DNA of 64,000 nt from Rhodobacter sp. Lineage in GTDB: Bacteria; Pseudomonadota; Alphaproteobacteria; Rhodobacterales; Rhodobacteraceae. The translations under genes and the position numbers were made by a program. Below the pieces are notes generated by a model that was not told the DNA's origin, did no database searches, and saw only the letters and a program-made list of their open reading frames with translations. The stretch covers positions 62,001 to 126,000 of the forward strand of contig JADCEN010000033.1 in the NCBI GenBank assembly GCA_020250175.1, in the 5' to 3' direction. Of the stretch, positions 18,605 to 27,248 are shown piece after piece (positions within the stretch are counted from its first letter, which is position 1; each line of letters begins with the position of its first letter).

Positions 18605-18633
18605 CCTGTTTGGAACGCGGTTCCACAAACAGG
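18605..18633. promoter_or_regulatory. Palindromic operator between the cys operon and its Lrp-type neighbour
   Basis: Perfect 8-base arms CCTGTTTG (18605-18612) and CAAACAGG (18626-18633) surround an inner GGAAC...GTTCC pair. It lies 12 bases before the lrp-like ATG and about 107 bases upstream of the cobA start. Lrp/AsnC proteins commonly bind such dyads near their own gene, so it is probably the autoregulatory and cys-operon control site. That is inferred from position and symmetry, not shown. Confidence 0.55.
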
Positions 18634-18645
18634 GGAAATAGGCGA

Positions 18646-19107
18646 ATGGCAGCCCGGCTGGACGAGATGGACAGGAAAATTCTTGCGGAATTGCAGGAAG
18701 ATGCGGCCCGGTCGCTGGATGACATCGCCCGCAAGGTCGGCTCGTCCAAGACCCCGGTCTGGAACCGGATCCGCCGGATGAAAGAGGCCGGGGTGATCCT
18801 GCGCCAGACAGTGCTGCTGGATGCCGAGGCGCTGGGTCTGGAGGCCTGCTTTTTTGTGCTGATCCGCACCAGCGAACATGAGGCGGACTGGCAGCGCCGC
18901 TTTCTGCAGGTGCTGCGCGACCGCCCCGAGGTGCTGGAGGCGCACCGGCTGGCCGGTGACATCGATTATATCCTGAAGGTTCGCGTCGCCAATGCCCGCG
19001 CCTATGACACCTTCTATCAGGCGCTGATTGCCGAAGTGCGCATCTATAACGTCACGGCCCTGCTCAGCATGGAAGAGATCAAGGCGACGACGGTCCTGCC
19101 CCTGTAA
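18646..19107 (+). CDS. Lrp/AsnC family transcriptional regulator
   Basis: A 153-residue regulator. The N-terminal winged helix-turn-helix (LDEMDRKILAELQEDAARS, then KVGSSKTPVWNRIRRMKEAG, about residues 5-50) binds DNA. The C-terminal RAM/ActD domain (about residues 70-145, including AHRLAGDIDYILKVRVANA) senses an amino acid or other small ligand. I used ATG 18646 because a purine-rich site (AGGGGAAATAGG) precedes it and the protein then starts right at the HTH domain. It is divergent from the sulfate-assimilation operon, so it probably controls cysteine/sulfur genes. The ligand is not evident; cysteine or a sulfur compound is a guess. Confidence 0.92.
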   Translation: MAARLDEMDRKILAELQEDAARSLDDIARKVGSSKTPVWNRIRRMKEAGVILRQTVLLDAEALGLEACFFVLIRTSEHEADWQRRFLQVLRDRPEVLEAHRLAGDIDYILKVRVANARAYDTFYQALIAEVRIYNVTALLSMEEIKATTVLPL

Positions 19108-19145
19108 CGCGCCCCGGGGCGCTGCCCCGGACCCCGGGGTATTTG
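19108..19145 (+). terminator. GC-rich palindrome and extragenic tail after the Lrp-type gene
   Basis: The 14-base self-complementary GCGCCCCGGGGCGC, and a second CCCCGG-ACC-CCGGGG hairpin, follow the stop. They end in GGGGTATTTGGGCCGAAAAG. The arrangement matches the hairpin-plus-TATTT tail elements at 12.2 and 39.4 kb, here more diverged. It can serve as a terminator between the regulator and the convergent P450 gene. Confidence 0.5.
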
Positions 19146-19168
19146 GGCCGAAAAGAAATGCGAAAGGC

Positions 19169-20353
19169 TCAGTCGGCGCGGACCATCAGGCGTTCCAGCC
19201 CGTGGAAATGGAACAGATCTGCATAGCGCGGTGGTTCGGCCAGCCGCAGGCGGGGCAGGCGGGTGAACAGGCGGGGCAGGGCAATCTGCAATTCCAGCCG
19301 GGCCAGCGGCGCACCGACGCAGAAATGCAGCCCACCGCCAAAGGCCAGGTTGACCTTTTCCGGCCGCGCCGGATCAAACCGCCCCGGCCTGTCCCAGGTG
19401 CGCGGATCACGGTTTGCCGCCGCAAGCAACAGGCCGACCTGGTCGCCCCGCCGAAAGCCGTGCCCCAGCACATCAACCGGCGCATAGGCATGTCGCGTGA
19501 ACAGATGCAGCGGCGGATCAAAGCGGAGCAGTTCCTCGACCGTGCCCGCGATCCGTTGCGGCAACAGGGCGGCGGGCGGGGTGCGGGTTTCGAGGAGGGT
19601 CTTCACCCCGTTGCCCAGGCTGTGCACGGTGGCCTCGTGGCCCGCGTTCAGCAGCAGGATGCAGGTAGAGATCATCTCGTCCGTGGTCAGACGCTCGCCG
19701 TCGGATTCGGCGGCGATCAGCTGGGTGATCAGATCGTCGGCGGGTCGGGTGCGGCGATTGTCCACATAGTCGCGCAGGAAGGCCACAAAGCTTTCGGTGG
19801 CGGCCACGGCGCGGTCTTCGCTGTCGCGCGTGCGGCCGGCCATGTACATGCCCACCATGGCGTTGGACCAGCGCAGCAGGTCATCCGACATCGCCTCGGG
19901 CACGCCCAGCAGCCGGGCGATGACGATGACCGGCAGCTTTTGCCCGAAGTGGCGCAGCAGGTCGAACCGCCCCTGCGGCAGCGCCGCGATCAGATCGTCG
20001 CACAGGGTGGCAATCGCGGGTTCCAGCGCCGCGATCCGGCGCGAGGTGAAGGCGCGCAGCACCAGGCTGCGCAGGCGGGTATGGCGCGGCGGTTCCAGTT
20101 CCAGCATCGAATGGGCTTCGACCGCGAAGAAGGGGGCAAGATGGGCCGGTACGGCTGCGCGCAGCTCCTCGGGCACCTCGCGCCCGAAGCGGCGGTCGCG
20201 CAGGATGGCATGGACCGCAGTGGCAGAGGTGGCGCAGACCAGACCGTAATCCTGCCAGAAAAAGAACGGCCCCGCCGCCCGCGCGCGGTCATAGAAGGGA
20301 TAGGGGTTCTGCACAAACTCCGGATCGGTGGGCGATTGCTGCAGGCGGTCCAA
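19169..20353 (-). CDS. Cytochrome P450
   Basis: A soluble bacterial monooxygenase of 394 residues. The heme thiolate loop FGGGLHFCVGAPLARLE places the ligand at C345. The I-helix oxygen-activation segment reads LLNAGHEATVHSLG, and the K-helix ExxR is EELLR. The open frame continues upstream into the DMT gene, so the real start is uncertain. I chose TTG at 20353, 2 bases after the transporter stop, giving MDRLQQSPTDPEF; no ATG occurs before the haem-domain core. No dedicated ferredoxin or ferredoxin reductase adjoins it; Fpr at 13.7 kb could be a partner. The substrate is unknown. Its tight linkage to an exporter suggests they share a metabolite. Confidence 0.93.
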   Translation of the reverse strand: MDRLQQSPTDPEFVQNPYPFYDRARAAGPFFFWQDYGLVCATSATAVHAILRDRRFGREVPEELRAAVPAHLAPFFAVEAHSMLELEPPRHTRLRSLVLRAFTSRRIAALEPAIATLCDDLIAALPQGRFDLLRHFGQKLPVIVIARLLGVPEAMSDDLLRWSNAMVGMYMAGRTRDSEDRAVAATESFVAFLRDYVDNRRTRPADDLITQLIAAESDGERLTTDEMISTCILLLNAGHEATVHSLGNGVKTLLETRTPPAALLPQRIAGTVEELLRFDPPLHLFTRHAYAPVDVLGHGFRRGDQVGLLLAAANRDPRTWDRPGRFDPARPEKVNLAFGGGLHFCVGAPLARLELQIALPRLFTRLPRLRLAEPPRYADLFHFHGLERLMVRAD

Positions 20354-20355
20354 GC

Positions 20356-21270
20356 TCAGGCCCGCCGCCGTGTCAGGGTGCCCTGGGCCACCGCCACACC
20401 CAGCACCACGATGGCTGCCCCGGCTGCCTGCGCCCAGATCCAGTCCCCGCCCAGCGCAAAGGCGATCAGCATCACATAGAAGGGCACCGCGTTCATGTGC
20501 AGGCTGGCGATGCCGATGCCCAAAAGGCCGACCGAGACGATCCACAGCGTCTGGCTGACGGCAATCGACCCGATGGAAGCTGCGACAAGCGCGGCCACCT
20601 CGGTCAGGCCGATGCTGTTCCATCGAACGGCGGCCCCGCCGGCCCAGGCATAGGCCAGGGCCAGCACCGACATGCTGATCCCCGCGCCGGCCACGGTGAT
20701 GGCGGTGCGGCCCAGCGGGGTCAGGTCCGCAAAGGTGGTGACGGTGGCGCGCGACCCCCAGGTGAAGGCCAGGACCGAGCCAAAGGCGGCCAGCGCCCCA
20801 AGACCAAGGCCCGGCTTGGCTGCCCCAAGGTCCAGCGCCACAAGGCCCCCTGCCAGCGACAGGATCAGGCCCGCCACCAGCGCCACCGTCAGCCGCCGCC
20901 CGTCCAGAAGGCATTCCAGCGCGATCCCGATCACCGGCATCATCGCGGTGATGATGGCCACTGTCACCGGATCGGTCCGCTCCAGCGCCACCGCCACCAG
21001 AACGGCCCCCAAGCCCATGACGACGAAGCCCACCCCGATGCCGCGCAGCCACGGTGCGCGCAGCACAGGCCCTGCGCCTTCCCACAGCATCCAGGCGATC
21101 ACCAGCACAAGACCGGCCAGTCCCACGCGAAAGGCTGTCAAGGTCATCGGCGGGATGAACTGCACCAGATGGCCCAGCGCCGGCAGACCTACCGCCCAGG
21201 TGATCATCGACAGAAGGCACAGCGCATTGGCTGTCAGCACCGAAGGTGGAGGCGAAGCGGCAACGGTCAT
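20356..21270 (-). CDS. DMT superfamily (EamA) transporter
   Basis: A 304-residue membrane protein with about ten hydrophobic helices in two homologous halves, each an EamA domain (roughly residues 12-145 and 155-297). The first half ends in VTVAIITAMMPVIGIALEC, the typical EamA signature with prolines late in the domain. Most characterised members export metabolites or amino acids. The gene ends 2 bases before the P450 start, so the two are almost certainly co-transcribed. An efflux role for a P450 substrate or product is plausible but not shown. Confidence 0.9.
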   Translation of the reverse strand: MTVAASPPPSVLTANALCLLSMITWAVGLPALGHLVQFIPPMTLTAFRVGLAGLVLVIAWMLWEGAGPVLRAPWLRGIGVGFVVMGLGAVLVAVALERTDPVTVAIITAMMPVIGIALECLLDGRRLTVALVAGLILSLAGGLVALDLGAAKPGLGLGALAAFGSVLAFTWGSRATVTTFADLTPLGRTAITVAGAGISMSVLALAYAWAGGAAVRWNSIGLTEVAALVAASIGSIAVSQTLWIVSVGLLGIGIASLHMNAVPFYVMLIAFALGGDWIWAQAAGAAIVVLGVAVAQGTLTRRRA

Positions 21271-21349
21271 CGGAACAATCCCAGGCTGAGGCCAGTCTTG
21301 CCATGCAAGGCGGGTGCCGGACCGTCCGCCAGCGACATGCGGACCGTCT

Positions 21350-22090
21350 TCAGGCGGCGTCCAGGGCGGCGATGATCGCGCCGAAATCGGCTGCCTTCAG
21401 GCTGGCCCCGCCGACGAGGGCACCATCGACCTGCGGCAGCGCAAAGATTTCGGCCGCGTTCGACGGTTTCACCGACCCGCCATAGAGCAGACGGAACCCC
21501 GAAGCTGCCGCCCCGAAGCGGGCCGTCAGGCGGGCGCGGATATCGGCGTGAACCGTTGCAATCTCGGGCAGGGTCGGGGTGCGGCCCGTGCCGATTGCCC
21601 AGACCGGCTCATAGGCGATGACGGTGGTCTGCGGGGTGGATGTGTCGGCGACAGAACCGGCAAGCTGGCCTGCGATCACGGCCAAGGTTTCGCCCGCGTC
21701 GCGCTGCGCTTCGGTTTCCCCGACACAGATAATGGCCACCAGACCGGTCGCTGCCGCAGCATCGGCCTTGGCGCGCACCAGCGCATCGGTTTCGCCATGA
21801 TCGGCGCGGCGTTCGGAATGACCCAGGATGACAAAGGACGCCCCCGCATCGGCCAGCATCGCGGCCGAGATATCGCCTGTATGGGCGCCAGAGGAATTCG
21901 GGTGGCAGTCCTGCCCGCCCAGCGCGATCCGCCCCGCAGCCGCCTGCGCCATCGGGGCCAGCAGCGTGGCGGGCGGACACAGCAGGACTTCGGATCGGGG
22001 CTGCGGATGGGTGGCGATCAGGGCTGCCACTTCGGCAAGCTGGGCGGACAGCCCGTTCATCTTCCAGTTTCCGGCAGCAAGTTTGCGCAT
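21350..22090 (-). CDS. tpiA: Triosephosphate isomerase
   Basis: Interconverts dihydroxyacetone phosphate and glyceraldehyde 3-phosphate. The 246-residue barrel has the N-terminal substrate lysine (AAGNWKMNG), the catalytic histidine (ILGHSERR), the catalytic glutamate ([12 protein letters not shown]) and the phosphate loop LLYGGSV. Two in-frame ATGs lie 6 bases apart. I chose the inner one (22090) because GGGGA ends 6 bases upstream of it, whereas the outer ATG (22096) directly abuts that site. It is separate from other glycolytic genes and follows an Fe-S carrier gene in the same direction. Confidence 0.97.
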   Translation of the reverse strand: MRKLAAGNWKMNGLSAQLAEVAALIATHPQPRSEVLLCPPATLLAPMAQAAAGRIALGGQDCHPNSSGAHTGDISAAMLADAGASFVILGHSERRADHGETDALVRAKADAAAATGLVAIICVGETEAQRDAGETLAVIAGQLAGSVADTSTPQTTVIAYEPVWAIGTGRTPTLPEIATVHADIRARLTARFGAAASGFRLLYGGSVKPSNAAEIFALPQVDGALVGGASLKAADFGAIIAALDAA

Positions 22091-22156
22091 CGTCATTCCC
22101 CAAAGACTCGGCCCCAGGGCAGCCTTACGCGATGCCGCGCGCCAAGGAAACCGGGG

Positions 22157-22531
22157 TCAGGTGCGGGCGGGGCCTTCGGTGGGCTGATCCTTGAACTTGA
22201 TCGACTCACCGCAGCCGCAGGTATCGGAAACATTCGGGTTGTTGAACTTGAACCCGGCCTCCAGCAGCGAGGTTTCATAGTCGATCTCGGTGCCGAACAG
22301 GAACATCTGTGCCATCGGCGCGATCATCACGCGCGCGCCGTCCTGTTCCACCAGCTCGTCCATCGGATTGATGCTTTCGGCGAATTCCATGGTGTATTCC
22401 ATGCCCGCGCAGCCGCCTTTTTTGACGCCGATGCGCAGGCCGCTGGACCCCTGACGGTCCATCAGACGGGAAATCTGGCGTACCGCCGCCGGGGTCAGGG
22501 TGACGGCCTGTTTGCCGGGAATGCCGAACAT
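22157..22531 (-). CDS. A-type iron-sulfur cluster carrier (HesB/IscA/SufA family)
   Basis: Carries and delivers Fe-S clusters to client proteins. The 124-residue protein has the three conserved cysteines, one in KKGGCAGMEY and two in SDTCGCGESIKF near the C-terminus. The N-terminus (MFGIPGKQAVTLTPAAVRQI) is typical of the SufA/ErpA branch in this bacterial family. It lies 24 bases downstream of the DUF3307 gene and 66 bases upstream of tpiA, all on the minus strand. A DUF59/SufT gene lies less than 2 kb away on the same strand, but the main suf operon is not in this window. Confidence 0.93.
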   Translation of the reverse strand: MFGIPGKQAVTLTPAAVRQISRLMDRQGSSGLRIGVKKGGCAGMEYTMEFAESINPMDELVEQDGARVMIAPMAQMFLFGTEIDYETSLLEAGFKFNNPNVSDTCGCGESIKFKDQPTEGPART

Positions 22532-22555
22532 GTGCGGGCTCCTTTGTCCAGCAAT

Positions 22556-23281
22556 CTAGGGTGCAACGGGCAGGATTCCAAGCGGCGGCAGCACGGTCAG
22601 GCCGGAAAGCGTACCATAGGCCACCAGGATCGCCCAGGAGAAGGAGGCAAGCGTGCCGATGATCACATATTCCGACAGCGCGCGGTCATCTTTCACGGCG
22701 CCAAAGCGCAGGATGGACTTTGCCGCGATCAGAAGCCCGACGCCGGCAGGTTGCCCGAGCAGGATCAGGGCGAAGATGAGGCCGCGTTCCAGAAGCCCGA
22801 TGATGCGCCCCGCACCTGGCAGGCTTTCGGCGGTGACGTCGGCGGGCAGGTGATCGGCGAAGGGCTCCATCAGGTGGCCGACCGCAAAGCCGCCCGCGCG
22901 GGTGGCAAGGATGGCCCCGGCGGCAACGAGCATGAGGCCGGGCAGGGCGGCCTGGCCGGCCCAGAGGCCGTCGGACCAGATCATCGGCCGCCACAGTGCA
23001 AGGGCGGCAATGGTCGCAAGATGGCCTGCCTGATCAAGAAGGAAGGCACCAAGCCCCCGCCGCGCCCGCGCCTTGATGGCGTCGATGGCGACATGCAGGG
23101 CCGTGAGCCAAAGCACCCCAAGGTCGACCGCCCCTGTCGCCGCAACAGCGGTTGCCAGCACGACCAGCCCGTGCAGCGCAAGCCCCCCCGGTCGCCGCTT
23201 GTTCGCCACCATCCAGTTGGTCTGAAAGACGAAATCAGCGAGCACGTGGGCGAAAAGGAGGGCGGCAAGGGTTTCAGGCAT
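22556..23281 (-). CDS. DUF3307 family membrane protein
   Basis: A 241-residue integral membrane protein with about six to seven hydrophobic helices. It starts with the DUF3307 signature (LLFAHVLADFVFQTNWMV) and has a second conserved block around LHVAIDAIKA (about residues 63-72), where the acid and histidine may matter. No biochemical role is established for the family. It overlaps the preceding SatD-like gene by 8 bases, and this pairing, SatD followed by DUF3307, also recurs in other bacteria as I recall it. That suggests one functional unit. I used ATG 23281; the longer frame to 23347 lies inside the SatD-like gene. Confidence 0.85.
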   Translation of the reverse strand: MPETLAALLFAHVLADFVFQTNWMVANKRRPGGLALHGLVVLATAVAATGAVDLGVLWLTALHVAIDAIKARARRGLGAFLLDQAGHLATIAALALWRPMIWSDGLWAGQAALPGLMLVAAGAILATRAGGFAVGHLMEPFADHLPADVTAESLPGAGRIIGLLERGLIFALILLGQPAGVGLLIAAKSILRFGAVKDDRALSEYVIIGTLASFSWAILVAYGTLSGLTVLPPLGILPVAP

Positions 23282-23897
23282 CGAGGCTTTCCCCAAGCTC
23301 GCTCTCGAAGGCTGAAACGACAGCCTTGATGGCCCACCAGTTCGCACCGTGCAAACGATAGCTTGTCGCTGCCGGACTTATGCCGAGCGACTTTGCAATG
23401 GACGCGCCCGACGGGTTGGTCGGGGACAGGGCAAAGATCATCGCCTCGGCCTGTTGTGGGGTCCACTTGCGGGCAACCTGGTCTGCAAGTTGGGCCGCCG
23501 CCCAGGTCATTTCGTTCAAGGTTCGGGTCATGCTGGCTATTGCAAACATTGATCGTCTGGGCATTTCGTCCAGAACCTTTCCAGAGGTGACGAATGCGCC
23601 ACCTGTCTCGGCAGCAAGTGACCGCGCCCGTTCTTGCGGAACGGCGTCGATCCCGACGGCAAACCGGCTTAAGGGTGCCCTGATGCTCCGAAGGCGGGCC
23701 GTCACCAGAAGTGAGTACCTCAGTGCCCGTTCGGGCTGCAGGAGCAGGACCTGCCAGCCGTCACCACGATATCTTTCGAAAGGGGCAGATGCGGCTTTTG
23801 CGGCATCCGCGATCTCAAGCATCGCAAGCTCGGTTGCCTGCGGTCCGGCCTTGCGTGAGCCGATCAGATCGCCAGTGATGACTGCGGCATCGCTCAT
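23274..23897 (-). CDS. SatD-like protein with C-terminal helix-turn-helix
   Basis: A 207-residue soluble protein. The N-terminal part (about residues 5-120) matches the SatD pattern: AVITGDLIGSRKA at the start (D10), FERYRGDGWQVLL (GDG at 45-47), RFAVGIDAV, and GGAFVTSGKVLDEM. The spacing of two acidic sites on a strand and a hairpin, then RxxxGI and GxAFxxSG blocks, resembles class III cyclase/palm domains. I infer a possible nucleotide-binding fold; activity is unknown. The C-terminal part (about residues 145-185, IAKSLGISPAATSYRLHGAN) looks like a helix-turn-helix. ATG 23897 is preferred; a TTG at 23933 would add 12 residues. It overlaps the DUF3307 membrane gene by 8 bases. Confidence 0.75.
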   Translation of the reverse strand: MSDAAVITGDLIGSRKAGPQATELAMLEIADAAKAASAPFERYRGDGWQVLLLQPERALRYSLLVTARLRSIRAPLSRFAVGIDAVPQERARSLAAETGGAFVTSGKVLDEMPRRSMFAIASMTRTLNEMTWAAAQLADQVARKWTPQQAEAMIFALSPTNPSGASIAKSLGISPAATSYRLHGANWWAIKAVVSAFESELGESLDA

Positions 23898-23910
23898 GAC
23901 AGAAGGAATG

Positions 23911-23934
23911 TCACGTGATGCACTTGATATCAAG
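23911..23934. promoter_or_regulatory. Two palindromes just upstream of the SatD-like gene
   Basis: The leader of the SatD-like gene holds an 8-base perfect palindrome TCACGTGA (23911-23918) and a 12-base one CTTGATATCAAG (23923-23934) in a locally AT-rich stretch. They lie 14-37 bases before the ATG. The protein's own helix-turn-helix makes autoregulation at these sites an attractive guess. They could also be chance. Confidence 0.3.
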
Positions 23935-23987
23935 AAACTTCAGCTTCAAGGCTTAATTTGCGAAGTATAAAGCCCAAGCGCTTTATT

Positions 23988-24353
23988 TCACATGAACCCC
24001 AGTTCCAGCTTTGCCTCGTCCGACATCATCTCCATCCCCCAGGGGGGATCGAAGGTCATCTGGACATTGACCTGCTTGACACCGGGCAGCGGTTCCACGG
24101 CATCGGCCACCCAGCCCGGCATCTCACCGGCCACGGGGCAGCCCGGCGCGGTCAGGGTCATCAGGATCTCGACCGCGTTTTCAGGCGTGATTTCAATGGT
24201 GTACACCAGACCCAGATCATAGATGTTCACCGGAATCTCCGGGTCGAACACGGTGCGGCAGGCCCCGACGACATCGTCGTACAGCGGATGGTCCGTGGTG
24301 GAAGGGCGGATCAGCGGCGCGCCTTCGATGCGGTCCGGGCTTTGGCTGGTCAT
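23988..24353 (-). CDS. sufT: DUF59/MIP18 family Fe-S assembly protein (SufT-like)
   Basis: A 121-residue protein with the DUF59 core. The sequence VFDPEIPVNIYDLGLVYTI is the family signature, and LTAPGCPVAGEMP carries the conserved cysteine. Stand-alone members such as SufT help mature Fe-S proteins under high demand for clusters. The ATG at 24353 gives MTSQSPDRIEG; the family-specific region begins about residue 20. It is the upstream neighbour of the SatD-like/DUF3307/IscA-type genes on the same strand, 90 bases apart, and is divergent from tgt. Confidence 0.93.
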   Translation of the reverse strand: MTSQSPDRIEGAPLIRPSTTDHPLYDDVVGACRTVFDPEIPVNIYDLGLVYTIEITPENAVEILMTLTAPGCPVAGEMPGWVADAVEPLPGVKQVNVQMTFDPPWGMEMMSDEAKLELGFM

Positions 24354-24521
24354 GGTCGCCTCGCGGTTACTTGACCGTTTATATAAGGAAATGGCGCGCC
24401 GGGGTCCAGTGGGACGCAGCCGTGCCGCCTGCGGAACCTTTGCGCAGATGCAGGTCGGGCCGCAGGGCCTTGGCACTGCCGCCAGAAGGCCTATGAAGCG
24501 GGACGGATCAGCGAGGCCATC

Positions 24522-25649
24522 ATGACGGCGTTTTCCTTTCACCTTTCCGCAACCGACGGGGCCGCGCGCACCGGCACCATCAAGACCCCGCGCGGCGAAA
24601 TCCGCACGCCCGCCTTTATGCCCGTGGGCACGGCGGCCACGGTCAAGGCGATGCTGCCGGGGTCGGTGCGCGAAACCGGGGCCGACATCCTGCTGGGCAA
24701 CACCTATCACCTGATGCTGCGCCCGACCGCCGAGCGGATCGACCGGCTGGGCGGGCTGCACCGCTTCATGAACTGGCAGCGCCCGATCCTGACCGATTCG
24801 GGCGGGTTTCAGGTGATGAGCCTGTCGGGCCTGCGCAAGCTGACCGAGGACGGCGTGCGCTTCAAAAGCCACATCGACGGTTCGGAACACTGGCTGACGC
24901 CGGAACGCAGCATGGAGATCCAGCGCCTGCTGGGGTCGGACATTGTGATGTGTTTCGATGAATGCCCCGCCCTGCCTGCCACCGAGGCCGAGGTCGCCAG
25001 GTCGATGCGCCTGTCGATGCGCTGGGCGCAGCGGTCCCGCGATGCCTTTGGCGACCGGCCGGGCCACGCGCTGTTCGGCATTCAGCAGGGCGGCGTCACG
25101 CAGGACCTGCGCGCGGAAAGCGCCGAAACGCTGCGGGGCATCGGATTTGACGGCTATGCGGTGGGCGGGCTTGCGGTGGGCGAGGGGCAGGGGGCGATGT
25201 TTGGCGTGCTGGATTACGCGCCGGGGATGCTGCCTTCCGACCGCCCGCGCTACCTGATGGGGGTGGGCAAGCCGGATGACATCGTGGGCGCGGTAGAGCG
25301 CGGGATCGACATGATGGATTGCGTGCTGCCGTCCCGGTCGGGGCGCACCGGTCAGGCCTGGACCCGGCGCGGTCAGGTGAACATCAAGAATGCGCGCCAC
25401 ATGGACGATCCGCGCCCGCTGGATGCGGATTGCACCTGCCCGGCCTGCAAGGACTATTCCCGCGCCTATCTGCACCACGTCTTCCGGTCGGGCGAAATCA
25501 TCGCCTCGATGTTGCTGACATGGCATAACCTGCATTACTTTCAGGAGCTGATGCAGGGCCTGCGCGACGCCATCCGCGACGGGCGGCTGGCAGCCTTTGT
25601 GGCGGCGTTTCACGCACTGCGGGCCGGCGGCGATATTGAGCCGGTTTGA
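24522..25649 (+). CDS. tgt: tRNA-guanine transglycosylase (queuine tRNA-ribosyltransferase)
   Basis: Exchanges guanine-34 for preQ1 in tRNAs with GUN anticodons. The 375-residue protein has the nucleophile segment [12 protein letters not shown], the base-recognition segment [20 protein letters not shown], the second aspartate region [16 protein letters not shown], and the zinc ligands [16 protein letters not shown]. The ATG at 24522 ([17 protein letters not shown]) gives a family-typical start. No queA or other queuosine gene is adjacent. The preceding 168 bases include the AT-rich run CCGTTTATATAAGG and probably contain divergent promoters for tgt and sufT. Confidence 0.97.
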   Translation: MTAFSFHLSATDGAARTGTIKTPRGEIRTPAFMPVGTAATVKAMLPGSVRETGADILLGNTYHLMLRPTAERIDRLGGLHRFMNWQRPILTDSGGFQVMSLSGLRKLTEDGVRFKSHIDGSEHWLTPERSMEIQRLLGSDIVMCFDECPALPATEAEVARSMRLSMRWAQRSRDAFGDRPGHALFGIQQGGVTQDLRAESAETLRGIGFDGYAVGGLAVGEGQGAMFGVLDYAPGMLPSDRPRYLMGVGKPDDIVGAVERGIDMMDCVLPSRSGRTGQAWTRRGQVNIKNARHMDDPRPLDADCTCPACKDYSRAYLHHVFRSGEIIASMLLTWHNLHYFQELMQGLRDAIRDGRLAAFVAAFHALRAGGDIEPV

Positions 25650-25716
25650 CCGCGCTGTTGCCCCCGGCACCAATGACATGGCTGCGGCACCCCGGTTGGG
25701 ATGCCGCAGCGGGGGA

Positions 25717-26922
25717 TTACAGCCCCATGCAGTTCGCGTAGTACGTTACTGTTCCCGGCCAGTCCGAGAAGATGCCGACCACGCCAACCTGCTGGGCCAG
25801 CACGTCAACCAGTTCGTACATCACGCCCGAACCGGTAACGGCGGGGGTGATCGTCTTGTAATAGCCGCCGCCGCCCGCGTTCAGCGGGCCAGAGCGTTCC
25901 AGCGACCAGGTGATGATCTTCAGCCCGGCATCCTTGGCCGCTTTCGCATAGGCCGAAGGAACGATTTTGCCATCTTCCAGCGTGACCAGCACGAACAGCG
26001 GCGGGGCGATATAGTTCAGACCCTTGCCATGCAAGTCGGCCATGTCATGGCCCCAGGTTTCAGGCTTCATATTGTCGAAGCCGTCGATCTCGTCGGCATC
26101 AATCAGATAGACGGCCTGCTTGCCGAATTCGGGTTCGGCCTTGATCCAGTACAGAACGTCGTCAAGGTTGAACGACTGCGCCCAGACGTCGCTGGCGGGA
26201 ATGCCTGCGGCCTTGTATTCGTCGATCATCTTCTGTGCATAGGCTTCCTGGCTGAAGCCGTCGAAGGGCATTTCCACGCTGGGCGATTTCAGTTCCGGCG
26301 TGAATTTGGCCCCGAGCGATTTGAACAGCTGGATCGATTCGGCATGGGTCATCAGCGTGCCGGCTTCAGTGGCGTAAAGGTCGGTGCGCCAGCGCGGGCT
26401 GCCATTCATGAAGGCGTCCAGCGTGGTGGCGGTTGCATCGGCCCCATCCATCTTGCCCTTCAGCGTGCGGAACTGTTCCAGCGTCACTTCAGACGTGCGG
26501 CACTCGGCGGTTGCCTTGGCATCGCCGGATGCCGGAGTGAAGGGGGTGATGCAGGTTGCGGCAAGGTCGGTGGCCAGAATGTTGGTGGATGTATGCAGAT
26601 CGTTCTGCGCGTGGCGGCAGACAAGTTCCTTGTCTTTGGTAAAGGTCACGTCGCATTCCAGAATGCCTGCCCCCATGCGGGCGGCGGCGCGGTTGGATTC
26701 CACTGTGTGTTCGGCGAACATCAGCGGCGCGCCCCGGTGGCCGATGGAAAACAGCGTGCGCTGCATCGGCTGGCCGGAACAGGCCGCGAGTTTGTCTTTC
26801 AAGGGGCCGGGTGCCATCAGATCGATCAGGAACAGCGGGCGCGGGTCGGGGGTGTCTGCCAGCGCGGCACCGCTCAGGGCGGCAGTGCTCAGCATCAGGG
26901 TGGCAGCAAGAATTGAACGCAT
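25717..26922 (-). CDS. glpQ: Periplasmic glycerophosphodiester phosphodiesterase
   Basis: Hydrolyses glycerophosphodiesters to glycerol 3-phosphate and an alcohol. A Sec signal peptide with an AxA-type site (LSGAALA, cut near residue 23) sends it to the periplasm. Catalytic GDPD motifs are [17 protein letters not shown] (histidine, arginine and glutamate), [19 protein letters not shown] and the later TPELKSP. The 401-residue length matches large periplasmic GlpQ-type members. It stands alone on the minus strand, convergent with tgt and divergent from lon. No ugp or glp transport genes adjoin it. Confidence 0.93.
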   Translation of the reverse strand: MRSILAATLMLSTAALSGAALADTPDPRPLFLIDLMAPGPLKDKLAACSGQPMQRTLFSIGHRGAPLMFAEHTVESNRAAARMGAGILECDVTFTKDKELVCRHAQNDLHTSTNILATDLAATCITPFTPASGDAKATAECRTSEVTLEQFRTLKGKMDGADATATTLDAFMNGSPRWRTDLYATEAGTLMTHAESIQLFKSLGAKFTPELKSPSVEMPFDGFSQEAYAQKMIDEYKAAGIPASDVWAQSFNLDDVLYWIKAEPEFGKQAVYLIDADEIDGFDNMKPETWGHDMADLHGKGLNYIAPPLFVLVTLEDGKIVPSAYAKAAKDAGLKIITWSLERSGPLNAGGGGYYKTITPAVTGSGVMYELVDVLAQQVGVVGIFSDWPGTVTYYANCMGL

Positions 26923-27248
26923 CGTAACTCTCCTTCGGACAGGGCTGCGGTGTCTGTGACCGATAGGAACGGCAAGTGACGGGGCAATGACCGGGACGTA
27001 ACACTTTGACCGCAGGCCAGGGCAGGGTTCGGCACGGGTGGGGATGTCAGGCCCGGGGGGGAAATGTGATGATCACGCGCTGAAAGTCATCTTGCCCTTC
27101 GCCGCCGTGCGGGACATGCTGCCTGCCAGCCGTGAAGATCGCCCGTTGAAAGCCGCGAATGTGACACCCAATTACCAAGACGTGACAGGGAAAGGCCAGC
27201 GCTGCCGATGACCGGGGCCCAGCCTTTCTGCCAGACGAAGGAAACAGC
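26923..27248. other. Divergent intergenic region between glpQ and lon
   Basis: No gene is supported here. The region must hold the glpQ and lon promoters. I see no clear terminator or riboswitch. The most promising promoter-like match lies at 27145-27172 and is listed separately. Confidence 0.5.
27145..27172 (+). promoter_or_regulatory. Possible heat-shock-type promoter upstream of lon
   Basis: GTTGAAA (27145-27151) and CCCAAT (27167-27172) lie 15 bases apart and about 77 bases before the lon ATG. They resemble the alphaproteobacterial RpoH pattern (CTTG, about 17-18 bases, CYTATNT) imperfectly. Lon is heat-shock controlled in many bacteria, so this is plausible but weak. Confidence 0.25.
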
